This document shows, piece by piece, positions 49,640 through 57,870 of a stretch of 64,000 bases of DNA (positions within the stretch are counted from its first letter, which is position 1; the number at the start of each line of letters is the position of its first letter). Both the position numbers and the translations under genes were made by a program. The notes under the pieces were generated by a model. That model was not told the DNA's origin and searched no databases. It worked only from the letters and a program-made list of their open reading frames with translations. This DNA comes from Agromyces aureus (GTDB taxonomy: Bacteria; Actinomycetota; Actinomycetes; Actinomycetales; Microbacteriaceae), in contig NZ_CP013979.1 of the NCBI RefSeq assembly GCF_001660485.1, positions 3,844,001-3,908,000 of the forward strand, written 5' to 3'.

Positions 49640-50319
49640 GACACCTTGCCGGGGGCGTCGACCGCGCCCGTGCACGGGGCGCCGGGCTCCGGCACGTCGC
49701 CGCTCTGCCAGTACTCCTCGATGAACGTCTCGATGCGCGGGTCGCTCACGTCGTCGACGGACAGCAGCGTGTTCCATCCGCTGAGCACGATCGGGGCGGG
49801 CAGCTCGCTGAACGGCGAGAGGATCACGTAGGTCGACGGGAGCTTCGCACGCAGTTCGGCGAGGTCCGAGTCCGACAGCGACGGGTCGTAGGTGACCCAG
49901 AGCGCGCCGTGCTCGAGGGAGTGCACGGCGTTCTCGTTCGGCACCGGCTCGGAGTAGACGCCGCAGTTCAGCCAGGCCGGGTTGTGCGGTCCGCCCACCG
50001 GCGGCGTCTGCTCGTAGTCCACGGGACCCTGCACGTGCTCCGACGCGTTCTCGAAGGTCGCGACGCCCTCGATCTCGGCACCCGTGCCGCCGGCCGCATA
50101 CGTCTTCGGCTGCGGCGTCAGCACGATGACCGTGACCACGAGCGCGATGACGGCCACGGCGCCGACGGCCGCCGACCAGATCCCGATGCGGCGGTTGCGC
50201 TTCGCGCGGGCCTCGCGCCGCCGGTGCTCCTCCAGCTTCCTGGCGCGTTCCTCCGCTCGTTCCTGCTTGAGGCGGGCAGCCTGCTTGACCTTCGGGGGAA
50301 CGGGCGGGGTCGCGCTCAC
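49636..50319 (-). CDS. DUF3105 membrane-anchored protein
   Basis: 227 residues. A basic, coiled N-terminal tail (about 1-45, ERARKLEEHRRREARAKRNRR), one membrane helix (about 47-68), then the outer DUF3105 domain with PVDYEQTPPVGGPHNPAWLNCGVYSEPV and AVHSLEHGALWVTYDP. DUF3105 and DUF305 genes are commonly coupled, as here. The start is GTG 50317-50319 with GAGAGG ahead; ATG 50353-50355 would add 12 residues and is possible. Confidence 0.92.
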   Translation of the reverse strand: MSATPPVPPKVKQAARLKQERAEERARKLEEHRRREARAKRNRRIGIWSAAVGAVAVIALVVTVIVLTPQPKTYAAGGTGAEIEGVATFENASEHVQGPVDYEQTPPVGGPHNPAWLNCGVYSEPVPNENAVHSLEHGALWVTYDPSLSDSDLAELRAKLPSTYVILSPFSELPAPIVLSGWNTLLSVDDVSDPRIETFIEEYWQSGDVPEPGAPCTGAVDAPGKVS

Positions 50320-50418
50320 GCGGGGGCCTCTCTCGAACGGGGTAGGGGTATCCATCCGACCAAAGCTCGCTGGGAGAACGCCGCTGCATCGAGGAGCCCG
50401 CGCCTCCGCAACTCCACC

Positions 50419-50445
50419 CAATCGGATCGGGCGTCGGCTCCGAAT
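50419..50445 (+). promoter_or_regulatory. Candidate autoregulated SigK promoter
   Basis: CAATCG, 15-base spacer starting GATC, then CCGAAT. It matches the fasciclin promoter candidate on the other strand at 43512-43538, in the same spacing. Confidence 0.6.
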
Positions 50446-50615
50446 ACCCGATGACACGCGAAACGAGGTGCCCCGGTGACCACCGCTCCCCGCCGACGTG
50501 CCGGTCTGGGCACCGACCGGCATCCCGAGACCTCCGAGCCCGACGGATGACCCATGCACTCCTCTCACGAACCTCGCCGCCGCGCAAGCCGCGGTCCGAG
50601 CGACCCGCCTCTGGC

Positions 50616-51206
50616 ATGCTTGGGCTCGTGGTCGACGTCGCTGAGCAGCCCCGGGAGCCCTCGCGCGCGCTCGAGGACCTGCTCGTGGCCACCGCGTCCG
50701 GCGACCGTCAGGCGTTCGGACTCCTCTACGACGCGACGTCGGCCCGGGTCTTCGGCCTGGTCCGCCGCCTGCTCGTCGACGCCGCTCAGGCCGAGGAGGT
50801 GACGCAGGACGTGTTCCTCGAGGCATGGCAGACCGCAGCCAGGTTCGACCCGGAGCGCGGCTCGGCGATCCCCTGGCTGCTGACGCTCGCCCACCGGCGG
50901 GCCGTCGACCGCGTTCGCGCGTCGCAGTCCTCACGCGAACGCGACCTGAAGGCCGGCATCCGCGATCTCGACGTTCCGGTCGACGAGGTCGCCGAGGCGG
51001 CCGAGATCACGATCGAGCACGAGAAGGTCGCCGAGGCGTTGACCGCGCTCAGTCCGGCCCAGCGGGAGTGCATCTCGCTGGCCTATTACGGGGGCTGCAC
51101 GCAGTCCGAGATCGCGACGAGACTCGACGTGCCGCTGGGCACGGTGAAGACCCGGCTTCGAGATGGCATGATCCGATTGCGAGACCTGCTGGGGGTGACG
51201 ACATGA
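50616..51206 (+). CDS. sigK: ECF sigma factor, SigK-type
   Basis: 196 residues. Region 2 (about 25-85: AFGLLYDATSARVFGLVRRLLVDAAQAEEVTQDVFLEAWQTA) and region 4 (about 130-190: LSPAQRECISLAYYGGCTQSEIATRLDVPLGTVKTRLRDGMIRLRDLL) are complete. The SigK assignment rests on YYGGCTQSEIA-type residues and on the rskA partner downstream (ATGA overlap). The true start is unsure: ATG 50616 is used since similarity begins soon after; ATGs at 50547 and 50451 are in frame without good ribosome sites. Confidence 0.88.
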   Translation: MLGLVVDVAEQPREPSRALEDLLVATASGDRQAFGLLYDATSARVFGLVRRLLVDAAQAEEVTQDVFLEAWQTAARFDPERGSAIPWLLTLAHRRAVDRVRASQSSRERDLKAGIRDLDVPVDEVAEAAEITIEHEKVAEALTALSPAQRECISLAYYGGCTQSEIATRLDVPLGTVKTRLRDGMIRLRDLLGVTT

Positions 51207-52021
51207 ATCGAGCGGATGACGCGGCGAACGCGGGCGACGACCTGCGCGCCCTCGCGCCGGCGTACGCCCTCGACGCGCTCGACGAGTTCGATCGAGCGCG
51301 CTTCGAGCGAGCCCTCGCCGTCTCCCCCGACCTGCAGGCCGAGGTCGCCGCGTTCCGCGAGATCGCCGCGGGCTTCGGCGAGGCCGTCGAACCCGTCGCG
51401 CCGCCGGCCTCGCTCAAGGCGAGCCTGTTCGATCGACTCGACTCGGCACCGCAAGAGCGGCGAGCGGATGCCGCGGCATCCGTCGCCCCCGCGCCTTCCG
51501 TCGTTCCTGCACCCACCCCCGAGCCCGACCGTGCGCCCGCGCCCGTCGCCGACCTCGCCGCGCGCCGCGCCCGCCGTCGCCTCGCGATCGCGTGGTCGTC
51601 GGCCGCAGCCGTGGTGCTGCTCATCGCCGGCGTCTTCGTCGGGGCGAACTGGTTCGGCCCGAACGGCTGGGGCGCGCAGCGCGAGATGGCGTCGCTGGCC
51701 GCGGCTTCCGATGCGCAGCAGACCGTCGCCCCGGTGACCGGCGGCGGCGAGGTGACCCTGGTGTCCTCGGTCGAGCAGGGTCGAAGCGCGGTCCTCGCCT
51801 CGGGCCTCACCGAGCTCGGCGACGAGCACACCTACGAGCTCTGGTACATCGACGAGGCCGGCGCGATCTCGGCGGGCACGTTCGATGTCGCCGGCAGCGA
51901 CGAGGCGTGGCGCATCCTCGAGGGCGAGTTCGCCCCCGGCGTCGCGGTGGGCATCACCGTCGAACCGGCCGGCGGTTCGCCGCAGCCCACGACCGATCCG
52001 GTCGCCGTCATCCAGACCTAG
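51203..52021 (+). CDS. rskA: RskA-type anti-sigma factor
   Basis: 272 residues. The cytoplasmic part (about 1-80) has LRALAPAYALDALDEFDRARFERAL, the RskA N-terminal fold, without a zinc motif. A Pro/Ala-rich linker (about 90-125) precedes one membrane helix (about 128-152). The outer C-terminal domain (about 160-272) has HTYELWYIDEAGAISAG and VGITVEPAGGSPQPTT, the RskA signature. It should hold SigK at the membrane until cleaved. ATG overlaps the sigK stop. Confidence 0.93.
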   Translation: MNRADDAANAGDDLRALAPAYALDALDEFDRARFERALAVSPDLQAEVAAFREIAAGFGEAVEPVAPPASLKASLFDRLDSAPQERRADAAASVAPAPSVVPAPTPEPDRAPAPVADLAARRARRRLAIAWSSAAAVVLLIAGVFVGANWFGPNGWGAQREMASLAAASDAQQTVAPVTGGGEVTLVSSVEQGRSAVLASGLTELGDEHTYELWYIDEAGAISAGTFDVAGSDEAWRILEGEFAPGVAVGITVEPAGGSPQPTTDPVAVIQT

Positions 52022-52034
52022 GCTCGATCGGCTG

Positions 52035-52463
52035 CTACCAGGGCATCGGTCGGTCGCCGCCGCGCTCGGAGTCGTCGGGGAAGTGCGGCAGCTCGGCGCC
52101 GCCGGCGCGGATGCACAGCCACCGCAGCTCGCCCGTGCCGCCCGGCGTCGCCCGCCACGTGCGCCAGACGCCCTGCCCGACGCGCACGACCGAGCCGGCG
52201 CCGACGTCGATGACCTCGTCGTCGAGCCCCATCTGCCCCTGCCCCTCGAGGAAGACGTAGAGCTCCTCGACCTTCGCATGGCGGTGCCAGTAGCCCGCCT
52301 CCTCGCCCGGCTGCAGCGCGTTCGCCGTCAGGCCGAGGTACTGCATGGTCAGCTCGTGGTCGACGACGCGGCGTCCGTCGCGCGAGCTGTCGGGGCGGAA
52401 TCCGCCGAAGTGCGATCGCCACGCGTCGAGTCCGCCGATGTCCAGAACCTGAAAGTCGCTCAC
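52035..52463 (-). CDS. Cupin-domain protein
   Basis: 142 residues from GTG 52461-52463. A single cupin barrel: GEEAGYWHRHAKVEELYVFLEGQGQMGLDDE holds the first motif with its two His and Glu, and GSVVRVGQGVWRTWRATP the second. A trailing loop is rich in Gly/Pro. Metal-binding is likely; substrate unknown. It converges on rskA with a 13-base gap and no visible terminator. Confidence 0.88.
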   Translation of the reverse strand: MSDFQVLDIGGLDAWRSHFGGFRPDSSRDGRRVVDHELTMQYLGLTANALQPGEEAGYWHRHAKVEELYVFLEGQGQMGLDDEVIDVGAGSVVRVGQGVWRTWRATPGGTGELRWLCIRAGGAELPHFPDDSERGGDRPMPW

Positions 52464-52614
52464 CCGCGCAGCCTATCGACCCGAAACACTCGGGTAACGC
52501 GGGTTGCCTACACTGGTTCAGGCCGAGGGGGCCCACGGAACACCGAGGGCCCTCGCGGCGTTTCCTCGCTCCGATCCCCGCACCACCCCCGCGGGCAACG
52601 AGAGGCCACGACCC

Positions 52615-53214
52615 ATGACCGCGAACCAACCCGTCACCGTCTCGATCCGCCGAGAGGTCGACCCCGAACGCATCCCCGAGGTGACCGCCTGGGTGCAGGC
52701 CGGCATCAACCGGGCGAACCGGTATCCGGGGTTCCTCGGCTCCGGCTGGGTGCGCGCGGGCGAAGACGTGCACGTGTGGCACATGCTCTACCGGTTCTCG
52801 AGCGAGGCGACCCTCGACGCCTGGGAGCACTCCGCCGAGCGCGCCGACTGGCTCGCCACGGGCGAGGGCCTCGTGCGGTCCGAACGATCCCGCCGACGCA
52901 CCGGCATCGAGGGATGGTTCGACGAGCCGCCGACCGGGTCGATTCCGGTCGTCGACCCGCACGCGACATCCGCCCCCGACGACCTGCCGCCCGCGCCGCC
53001 GCGCTGGAAGCAGGCCGTCACCATCTGGCTCGGATTCTTCCCGGTCAACCTCGCCTTCACGTACCTGATCTCGCCCGTGCCCGGGTGGATCGAGCTGCCG
53101 ATCTGGCTGCGCGTGCTCGCGACCACGCTCGTGCTGACGCCGATCATGACGTACTGGGTGCTGCCGTTCATCACGCGCTCGCTGCGCCGCTGGCTGGCTC
53201 CGCGCACCACCTGA
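52615..53214 (+). CDS. Antibiotic biosynthesis monooxygenase-domain membrane protein
   Basis: 199 residues from ATG 52615 (GAGAGG ahead). The N-terminal ABM domain (about 5-95) has VSIRREVDPERIPEVTAWVQAGINRANRYPGFLGSGWV and WHMLYRFSSEATLDAWEHS. The C-terminus has two membrane helices (about 142-163 and 170-190). This ABM plus double-helix plan is common in actinobacteria and proteobacteria; its function is unknown, despite the family name. An upstream in-frame ATG gives a low-complexity extension and was not used. Confidence 0.9.
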   Translation: MTANQPVTVSIRREVDPERIPEVTAWVQAGINRANRYPGFLGSGWVRAGEDVHVWHMLYRFSSEATLDAWEHSAERADWLATGEGLVRSERSRRRTGIEGWFDEPPTGSIPVVDPHATSAPDDLPPAPPRWKQAVTIWLGFFPVNLAFTYLISPVPGWIELPIWLRVLATTLVLTPIMTYWVLPFITRSLRRWLAPRTT

Positions 53215-53336
53215 GCGGATGCCGCGGGCGGGCGCCGCATGAGCGCCACGCGTGTTTGCCGCATTCGGCACCCGTGCATCGGCGCCCGGATGCGTCAAAG
53301 CCCCGTGGCGCGGGCATCACGACCGCGTGGCGCCGC

Positions 53337-54632
53337 CTAGATGCACTTGGCCGCCTCGGCGATCTGCGCGTCGCTCGGGCGCCCGTAGGCCTGGATGCCC
53401 GACCCGTCGACGTCGTACCCCGACGCGATGGCCCACGCGGTCGCCCACATCTCGTCGTCGCCGTTGAACACCGGACCCGAGTAGAGCGGCTCGCACTCGG
53501 GCCGCACGACCTGGGCATGGCCGACCTCGTGCACGACGACGGCCTTCGCGTTGATGTCGTCGGTGAAGTGCCAGCCGATGCTGTGGCTGAGCTCGATCGT
53601 CGCCCACCCGCCGTCGCCGTAGCGGTACAGCGCGGTGCCGGCGTACCAGTTGTCGTCGCTCGACTTGCCGGCCACGACGTTCGCCCAGACGAAGTCGAGG
53701 TTCACGCCGTGCGCGATCGACCGCGCGAAGTCCTCGATCGGCCCGCGCGCGGCGTAGTCGGCCTCGGCTCGACGCGCCTGCTCGGCACCGGCCGACGCCT
53801 GCATCGCGCCGACGGCCTCCGCGAGCTGCCGGTAGGCGCCGGAGCTGTCGCGGGCCTCGAGCCAGTCGTCGCCCGACTGGTCGATGCCGTGCTGCACGGC
53901 GATGCGCGTCTCGTAGGTCGCGACCTGGTTCGCCGCGAGGAGCGCGGCGGCGTTCTCGGCGGCCGAGGCGTAGAAGGCGACGCGGGCGGCGTCGGCCGTC
54001 GCCGCCGCCGCGGCGGTCTCGGCCGCCGCCGCGGTCAGATCATCGAGTTCGTCGTCCAGTACCTCGGCTCGCTCGCGCGTCTCGAGGATCTCGACGACGC
54101 TGACCCAGGCCGGGCGCACGGCGCTCTGGTCGTACGCGATGGGCTCGGGCGTCGTCGCCACCTCGGTCGCGGCCAGCTCGGTCGCCGTTGCGGATGCCGC
54201 CTCGAGCACGCCCGCCAGATCGGCGGTGCCGAGACCGTCGACCGCGATCGCCGTGATCGCGGCGCCGTTCTGGCCGGCGGAATCGGCGCGCGTGATCGCG
54301 GCCTTCAGGTCTCCGACGGCGTCGTCGACCCGCTGCTCGATCACGAGCGACTTGGCGATGTGGTCGTTGCGGACCGTGTGCGCGACGTACCCCGCACCGA
54401 GGTACGTGCCGGTCGCACCGAGCACGGCGATGCCCACGGCGAGCACGGGCACCCACCACGCGGTGCGGCGATGGGTCGCGGAGCGCGCCGTCGAGTCAGG
54501 CGCCGTCGAGTCAGGCGCGCTCGAGTCAGGCGCAGGCGCGTCGCCGGGCAGGTCCGACGTGGTGCCGAGCACGTCAGGCGCGTCGCCGGGCACGTCGCCG
54601 GGTACGTCGGGCGCGGCGGGGGTATCGGGCAT
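53337..54632 (-). CDS. Membrane-anchored zinc-metalloprotease-like protein
   Basis: 431 residues. A Pro/Asp/Ser/Thr-rich cytoplasmic tail with PDS-type repeats (about 1-52) precedes one membrane helix (about 58-80). The outer part has an Ala/Thr-rich helical stretch (about 85-270, probably coiled), then a domain with VVVHEVGHAQV (about 361), an HExxH zinc motif. Surrounding YRYGDGGWATIELSHSIGWHF and CEPLYSGP may supply the third ligand. It resembles small actinobacterial HExxH proteins of unknown substrate. ATG 54630-54632 with GGAGG ahead. Confidence 0.75.
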   Translation of the reverse strand: MPDTPAAPDVPGDVPGDAPDVLGTTSDLPGDAPAPDSSAPDSTAPDSTARSATHRRTAWWVPVLAVGIAVLGATGTYLGAGYVAHTVRNDHIAKSLVIEQRVDDAVGDLKAAITRADSAGQNGAAITAIAVDGLGTADLAGVLEAASATATELAATEVATTPEPIAYDQSAVRPAWVSVVEILETRERAEVLDDELDDLTAAAAETAAAAATADAARVAFYASAAENAAALLAANQVATYETRIAVQHGIDQSGDDWLEARDSSGAYRQLAEAVGAMQASAGAEQARRAEADYAARGPIEDFARSIAHGVNLDFVWANVVAGKSSDDNWYAGTALYRYGDGGWATIELSHSIGWHFTDDINAKAVVVHEVGHAQVVRPECEPLYSGPVFNGDDEMWATAWAIASGYDVDGSGIQAYGRPSDAQIAEAAKCI

Positions 54633-54735
54633 CGGGGTGGCCTCCGGGTCGGGCCGCAGTGGGCCGTTCGACGAACCTATCCGCCGTCCGCCCAGGGCCG
54701 CCACCCGAGCGCGTCACGCGTGCAGCGCAGGCGGT

Positions 54736-54767
54736 CGGATGCCGCAGACGGCCGCCTGCGGCATCCG
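54736..54767 (-). terminator. Terminator after the DedA gene
   Basis: CGGATGCCGCAG and its complement (12-bp stem, loop ACGGCCGC) just after the left-going DedA stop. Both arms contain the recurrent GGATGCCGC motif in opposite orientation. Confidence 0.75.
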
Positions 54768-54768
54768 C

Positions 54769-55476
54769 TCAGGACTCGGCCGGCTCGCTGCCGTCGCCCG
54801 CCGACCGCTGCACGCCGCGCTGCTCGCGGATGCGCCGCACCACGAGCACCGCGAGGGCGATCGCGATGGCCCCGTAGACGAGGTAGTCGAGGTACTGCAG
54901 CCAGTGGTCGATCGCCTGATGCTGCGTGCCGAGGGCCGCACCGACGCCGATGAGCAGGGTGTTCCAGGCGGCCGAGCCGAGCGCGGTGAAGACCACGAAC
55001 GTGGCGAGCGGCATGCGGTCGGCGCCGGCGGGCAGCGAGATCAGGCTGCGCACGCCCGGGATCATGCGACCGAACAGCACCGACCAGCGGCCGTAGCGGT
55101 GGAACCACCCGGCACCGCTCTCGAGATCGGTGCGGCTCACGAGCTTCGTCCAGGCGACCCAGTCGATGGCGCGCCGGAGGCCGATCACGGAGCCGAGCGC
55201 GTACAGCAGCAGGGCGCCGAGCACCGAGGCGAGCGTGGACCACGCGATGAGCCAGCCGAGGTTCAGGTCGCCCGACTGGCTGAGGTAGCCCGCGAACGGC
55301 AGGATCACCTCGCTCGGGATCGGCGGGATCAGCACCTCGAGGAACACCAGCACGCCGACGCCCGCGTCGCCCATGGCGTTCAGCACGTCGGCGGCGAATC
55401 CGGTGAGGCCCGTGAAGCCGTGGTCGGCCGTTTCGAGCGTGGCGCCAGTAAGGGGAACGGTGTGCAGGGGAGTCAT
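54769..55476 (-). CDS. DedA-family membrane protein
   Basis: 235 residues, about five membrane helices. The DedA/SNARE-associated domain is clear: FLEVLIPPIPSEVILPFAGYLSQSG, RYGRWSVLFGRMIPGVRSLISLPAGADRMPLATFVVFTALGSAAWNTLL. The basic Arg in FGRMIPGVRSL is the conserved functional residue. DedA proteins act as lipid flippases (undecaprenyl phosphate or phosphatidylethanolamine). A Ser/Glu-rich C-terminal tail follows. ATG 55474-55476. Confidence 0.93.
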   Translation of the reverse strand: MTPLHTVPLTGATLETADHGFTGLTGFAADVLNAMGDAGVGVLVFLEVLIPPIPSEVILPFAGYLSQSGDLNLGWLIAWSTLASVLGALLLYALGSVIGLRRAIDWVAWTKLVSRTDLESGAGWFHRYGRWSVLFGRMIPGVRSLISLPAGADRMPLATFVVFTALGSAAWNTLLIGVGAALGTQHQAIDHWLQYLDYLVYGAIAIALAVLVVRRIREQRGVQRSAGDGSEPAES

Positions 55477-55667
55477 GCGGCTCCGATGGTCGGCGGTCGG
55501 TGAGGGGTGCCCGTCGGCGGGTCCACGCTACCGGGCGTCGGTGAACACCGCCTGAGCGCGCGCGGGCGGTGCGTCGTCCCGACTGGTGACGGATGCCCGA
55601 CGACGGATGCCGCGGCATGCCCCGGCGCCTTCCCCTGATCCGATGCGCCCCGGAATACCCTGTCGGC

Positions 55668-56036
55668 ATGGCCGTCAGTCGGAGTCGCGCTGCGGTGTAC
55701 GCGCGTCGGCGAAAGCGTCGCATGGCGCAGAACACGCACGACCTCAGCGCCGAGCAGTGGGAGGCGATGACGGCCGAGTGGCGCGGTTGCGCCTACTGCG
55801 GTGCGATCGACCGCGCCCTGCAGAAGGACTGCGTCCAGCCGGTCTCACGCGGAGGCCGGTACACGCTCGGCAACGTCGTGCCGGCGTGCGGCGCCTGCAA
55901 CGCGAGCAAGTCCAACGACGAGGTCACGTCGTGGCTCCGCCGCAAGAAGCTCGACGAGCGCGCGTTCCTGATCCGGCACCACGAGATCGGCGCGCTCCTG
56001 ACGGCGCGGTTCGCGGTTCCGGATGCCGCGGGCTGA
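55668..56036 (+). CDS. HNH endonuclease
   Basis: 122 residues. A basic start (YARRRKRRM) then the HNH/McrA fold: GCAYCGAIDRALQKDCVQPVSRGGRYTLGNVVPACGACNASKSN (about 45-88), with two CxxC zinc pairs and the NVVPACGACNxxK finish. The first catalytic His is replaced: one expects D-H before the Gly-Gly loop, and here the sequence reads DCVQPVSRGG, so activity is doubtful. Small stand-alone HNH proteins are common in actinobacterial genomes, often of unknown role. ATG 55668 chosen since upstream frame is low-complexity. Confidence 0.8.
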   Translation: MAVSRSRAAVYARRRKRRMAQNTHDLSAEQWEAMTAEWRGCAYCGAIDRALQKDCVQPVSRGGRYTLGNVVPACGACNASKSNDEVTSWLRRKKLDERAFLIRHHEIGALLTARFAVPDAAG

Positions 56037-56076
56037 GGGATCCCGTTGATGCCCGACGCCGCCCGACCGACCTCCG

Positions 56077-56643
56077 TCAGCCTTCGGGCCACGCCAGGCG
56101 CAGCATCTCCTCTGCCTGCCAGATCAGTGACTCGCGCGAGTCCTGAAGGATCACCGACCCTTCGCCGTGCACCTCGATCGTCCAGTCGACGATCTCCTCG
56201 GCGGAGTGGAGGTCGAGGAACCGGATGAGGTCGGCGATGTCCCGCCGGTCCTTCAATCGTCCGGCTGCCATCTTCATCGCGAGCAGCCATCTCGGCGACG
56301 CGAGCCTGACGGTCAGTCCGCCGAGGACCATGGTCTTCGCTTCGGTATCCTCGGTCTTCGCCCACGATGGGATGTACGACTGGATCGATGAGTTCAACCA
56401 GTGCGCCGGGAGACCGCGCTCGGCAGCGATCTCCTCACCGACCTCGATCGCCAGACGGAGGTTCGAGAAGAGCGCGTCGACGTCCTCGGTGCTCTTGCGG
56501 GAGTCGAGGATCACGGCGATCGCGGCCCCGCCGACGACGTACGCGTCGATCGTTTCGTGACGTGACGCGAGCCGATCCCCGAGCTCGGCGAGCAGCTCGA
56601 GGATCTCGGTCGCGGTGAACAGCTGGGCCTGATCGTCAGGCAA
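56077..56643 (-). CDS. Nucleotidyltransferase-fold protein, probable toxin
   Basis: 188 residues. The AYVVGGAAIAVILDSRKSTEDVDALF stretch (about 34-59) is the GG/GS plus DxD core of nucleotidyltransferases of the DUF6036/AbiEii kind. PRWLLAMKMAAGRLKDRRDIADLIRFL (about 118-144) also matches the AbiEii-like helical part. It overlaps the XRE gene end by 8 bases: the start is TTG 56641-56643 with GAGAAGG ahead. As the second gene of a two-gene unit behind an XRE regulator, it is probably the toxin of a toxin-antitoxin pair. DNA here is slightly less GC-rich than neighbours. Confidence 0.82.
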   Translation of the reverse strand: MPDDQAQLFTATEILELLAELGDRLASRHETIDAYVVGGAAIAVILDSRKSTEDVDALFSNLRLAIEVGEEIAAERGLPAHWLNSSIQSYIPSWAKTEDTEAKTMVLGGLTVRLASPRWLLAMKMAAGRLKDRRDIADLIRFLDLHSAEEIVDWTIEVHGEGSVILQDSRESLIWQAEEMLRLAWPEG

Positions 56644-57238
56644 CCGCGAGGTCCTTCTCCCGGATCAGGATGCCCTTGTCAAGGAGCTCCGGCTCCGCAG
56701 CCGCACGGATCATGTCGAGGTAGCGTTCAGCCGGGTGCCCTGGCGTGGCCGGCAGCCATTCCTCGGTGAGGGCGGGCTTTCGAGTCCATGCGGGCGGGCG
56801 GATGCCGCGGCGCTTCGCATCTCGGGCGATCGCGGTCGCGAGCAGGGTGTCCCACCGGTCGTCGCCGATCGGCCGCGGCGTGCGGAGGAAGTCCTGGATC
56901 TCCGCTCGGGTTCGGGCACGTCGGAAGTGGTCGAGCGACTGGATCGCGATGCGGAGCGCCGTGTCCTCGTCGTTCGCCGCCAGCTCCCGCTCCATGCTCG
57001 CGGCCGCCGTGCGAGCGGTGAGGAGGTGCTTCGCCGCCATCGGGGCATCCTGCGCCTCGGTCGACAGGTCGGCACCCATCGCCTTCAGCGCCCGCTTCAG
57101 CGTCGACATCTGGATCGTCTCGTCACGCTCGGAGCGCTCCATCTGCGAGATCGCGCCCGCGGTCACGCCGAGCTTGTCGGCAAGGTCGTAGATCGTCATG
57201 CCGAGCCGCTTTCGCGTGTCACGGATATGCGTGGACAT
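56636..57238 (-). CDS. XRE-family regulator, probable antitoxin
   Basis: 200 residues. The helix-turn-helix (about 5-58) reads TRKRLGMTIYDLADKLGVTAGAISQMERSERDETIQMSTLKRALKAMGADL. The C-terminal part (about 70-200) is helical and charged, without known family. AAGGAGG lies 6 bases before the ATG, and a 6-bp dyad operator overlaps the promoter (57260-57277). Its stop overlaps the downstream nucleotidyltransferase start, the usual order (antitoxin first). Function is inferred from this layout. Confidence 0.82.
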   Translation of the reverse strand: MSTHIRDTRKRLGMTIYDLADKLGVTAGAISQMERSERDETIQMSTLKRALKAMGADLSTEAQDAPMAAKHLLTARTAAASMERELAANDEDTALRIAIQSLDHFRRARTRAEIQDFLRTPRPIGDDRWDTLLATAIARDAKRRGIRPPAWTRKPALTEEWLPATPGHPAERYLDMIRAAAEPELLDKGILIREKDLAVA

Positions 57239-57259
57239 GACGACCTCCTTCCGAATCTT

Positions 57260-57277
57260 GTATAGCTGTAACTATAC
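57260..57277. promoter_or_regulatory. XRE autoregulatory operator
   Basis: GTATAG-CTGTAA-CTATAC, a perfect 6-bp inverted repeat in the most AT-rich stretch nearby, 22 bases before the XRE gene. TATAC-type sequence on the left-going strand may also be its -10 element. Confidence 0.75.
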
Positions 57278-57329
57278 CTCACTGCGCGTCGTTCCCGCCT
57301 GTCTTCGCTGCGCCGTCGCAGCGACCAGA

Positions 57330-57782
57330 ATGGGTGTCGTGCCGTACACCTTCACCGTCGTGACCGAGGCGCCGTCCGATGCCGCCGCGCTCTTCGACCT
57401 CTCGCTCGATATCGATGCGCATGTGGAGTCGATGTCCGGATCCGCCGAGCGAGCGATCGCGGGGGTCACGACCGGGCGAATCGGCCTGGGTGAGACGGTG
57501 ACCTGGCGGGCCCGGCACTTCGGCATCTGGTTCACCATGACCTCGAAGATCACGGCCCTCGAGCCACCGACCCGGTTCGTCGATGAGCAGGTGAAGGGGC
57601 CGTTCAGGTCGTTCGTCCACGAGCACGTCTTCGAGCGGACGGCCGACGGGTCACGGATGACGGATACGATCACCGTGGCCTCGCCGGTCTTCGGCCGGCT
57701 GGCCGAACGGGTCGTCCTCGTCCCCTACCTTCGGCGGCTGATCGCCGAGCGGAACCGGGTGCTCGTCCGATCCCTGTCCTGA
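57330..57782 (+). CDS. SRPBCC-family protein
   Basis: 150 residues of the START/Bet v1-like fold. PSDAAALFDLSLDIDAHVESM, RIGLGETVTWRARHFGIWFTMTSKITALEPPTRFVDEQVKGPFRSFVHEHVFE and ADGSRMTDTITVASPVFG are family hallmarks. Substrate unknown. It stands 88 bases before the TIGR01777 gene; elsewhere an SRPBCC domain is fused to the TIGR01777 epimerase, so they may work together. ATG 57330 chosen as similarity starts soon after. Confidence 0.9.
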   Translation: MGVVPYTFTVVTEAPSDAAALFDLSLDIDAHVESMSGSAERAIAGVTTGRIGLGETVTWRARHFGIWFTMTSKITALEPPTRFVDEQVKGPFRSFVHEHVFERTADGSRMTDTITVASPVFGRLAERVVLVPYLRRLIAERNRVLVRSLS

Positions 57783-57870
57783 TCGCCCTTGGGGGTGGTC
57801 ATCGGTCGCCCGGGGCCGCGACGGACTCGTCGCAGGCTGGCCGACGCGCCGACTGAACGGAGAGACACGG

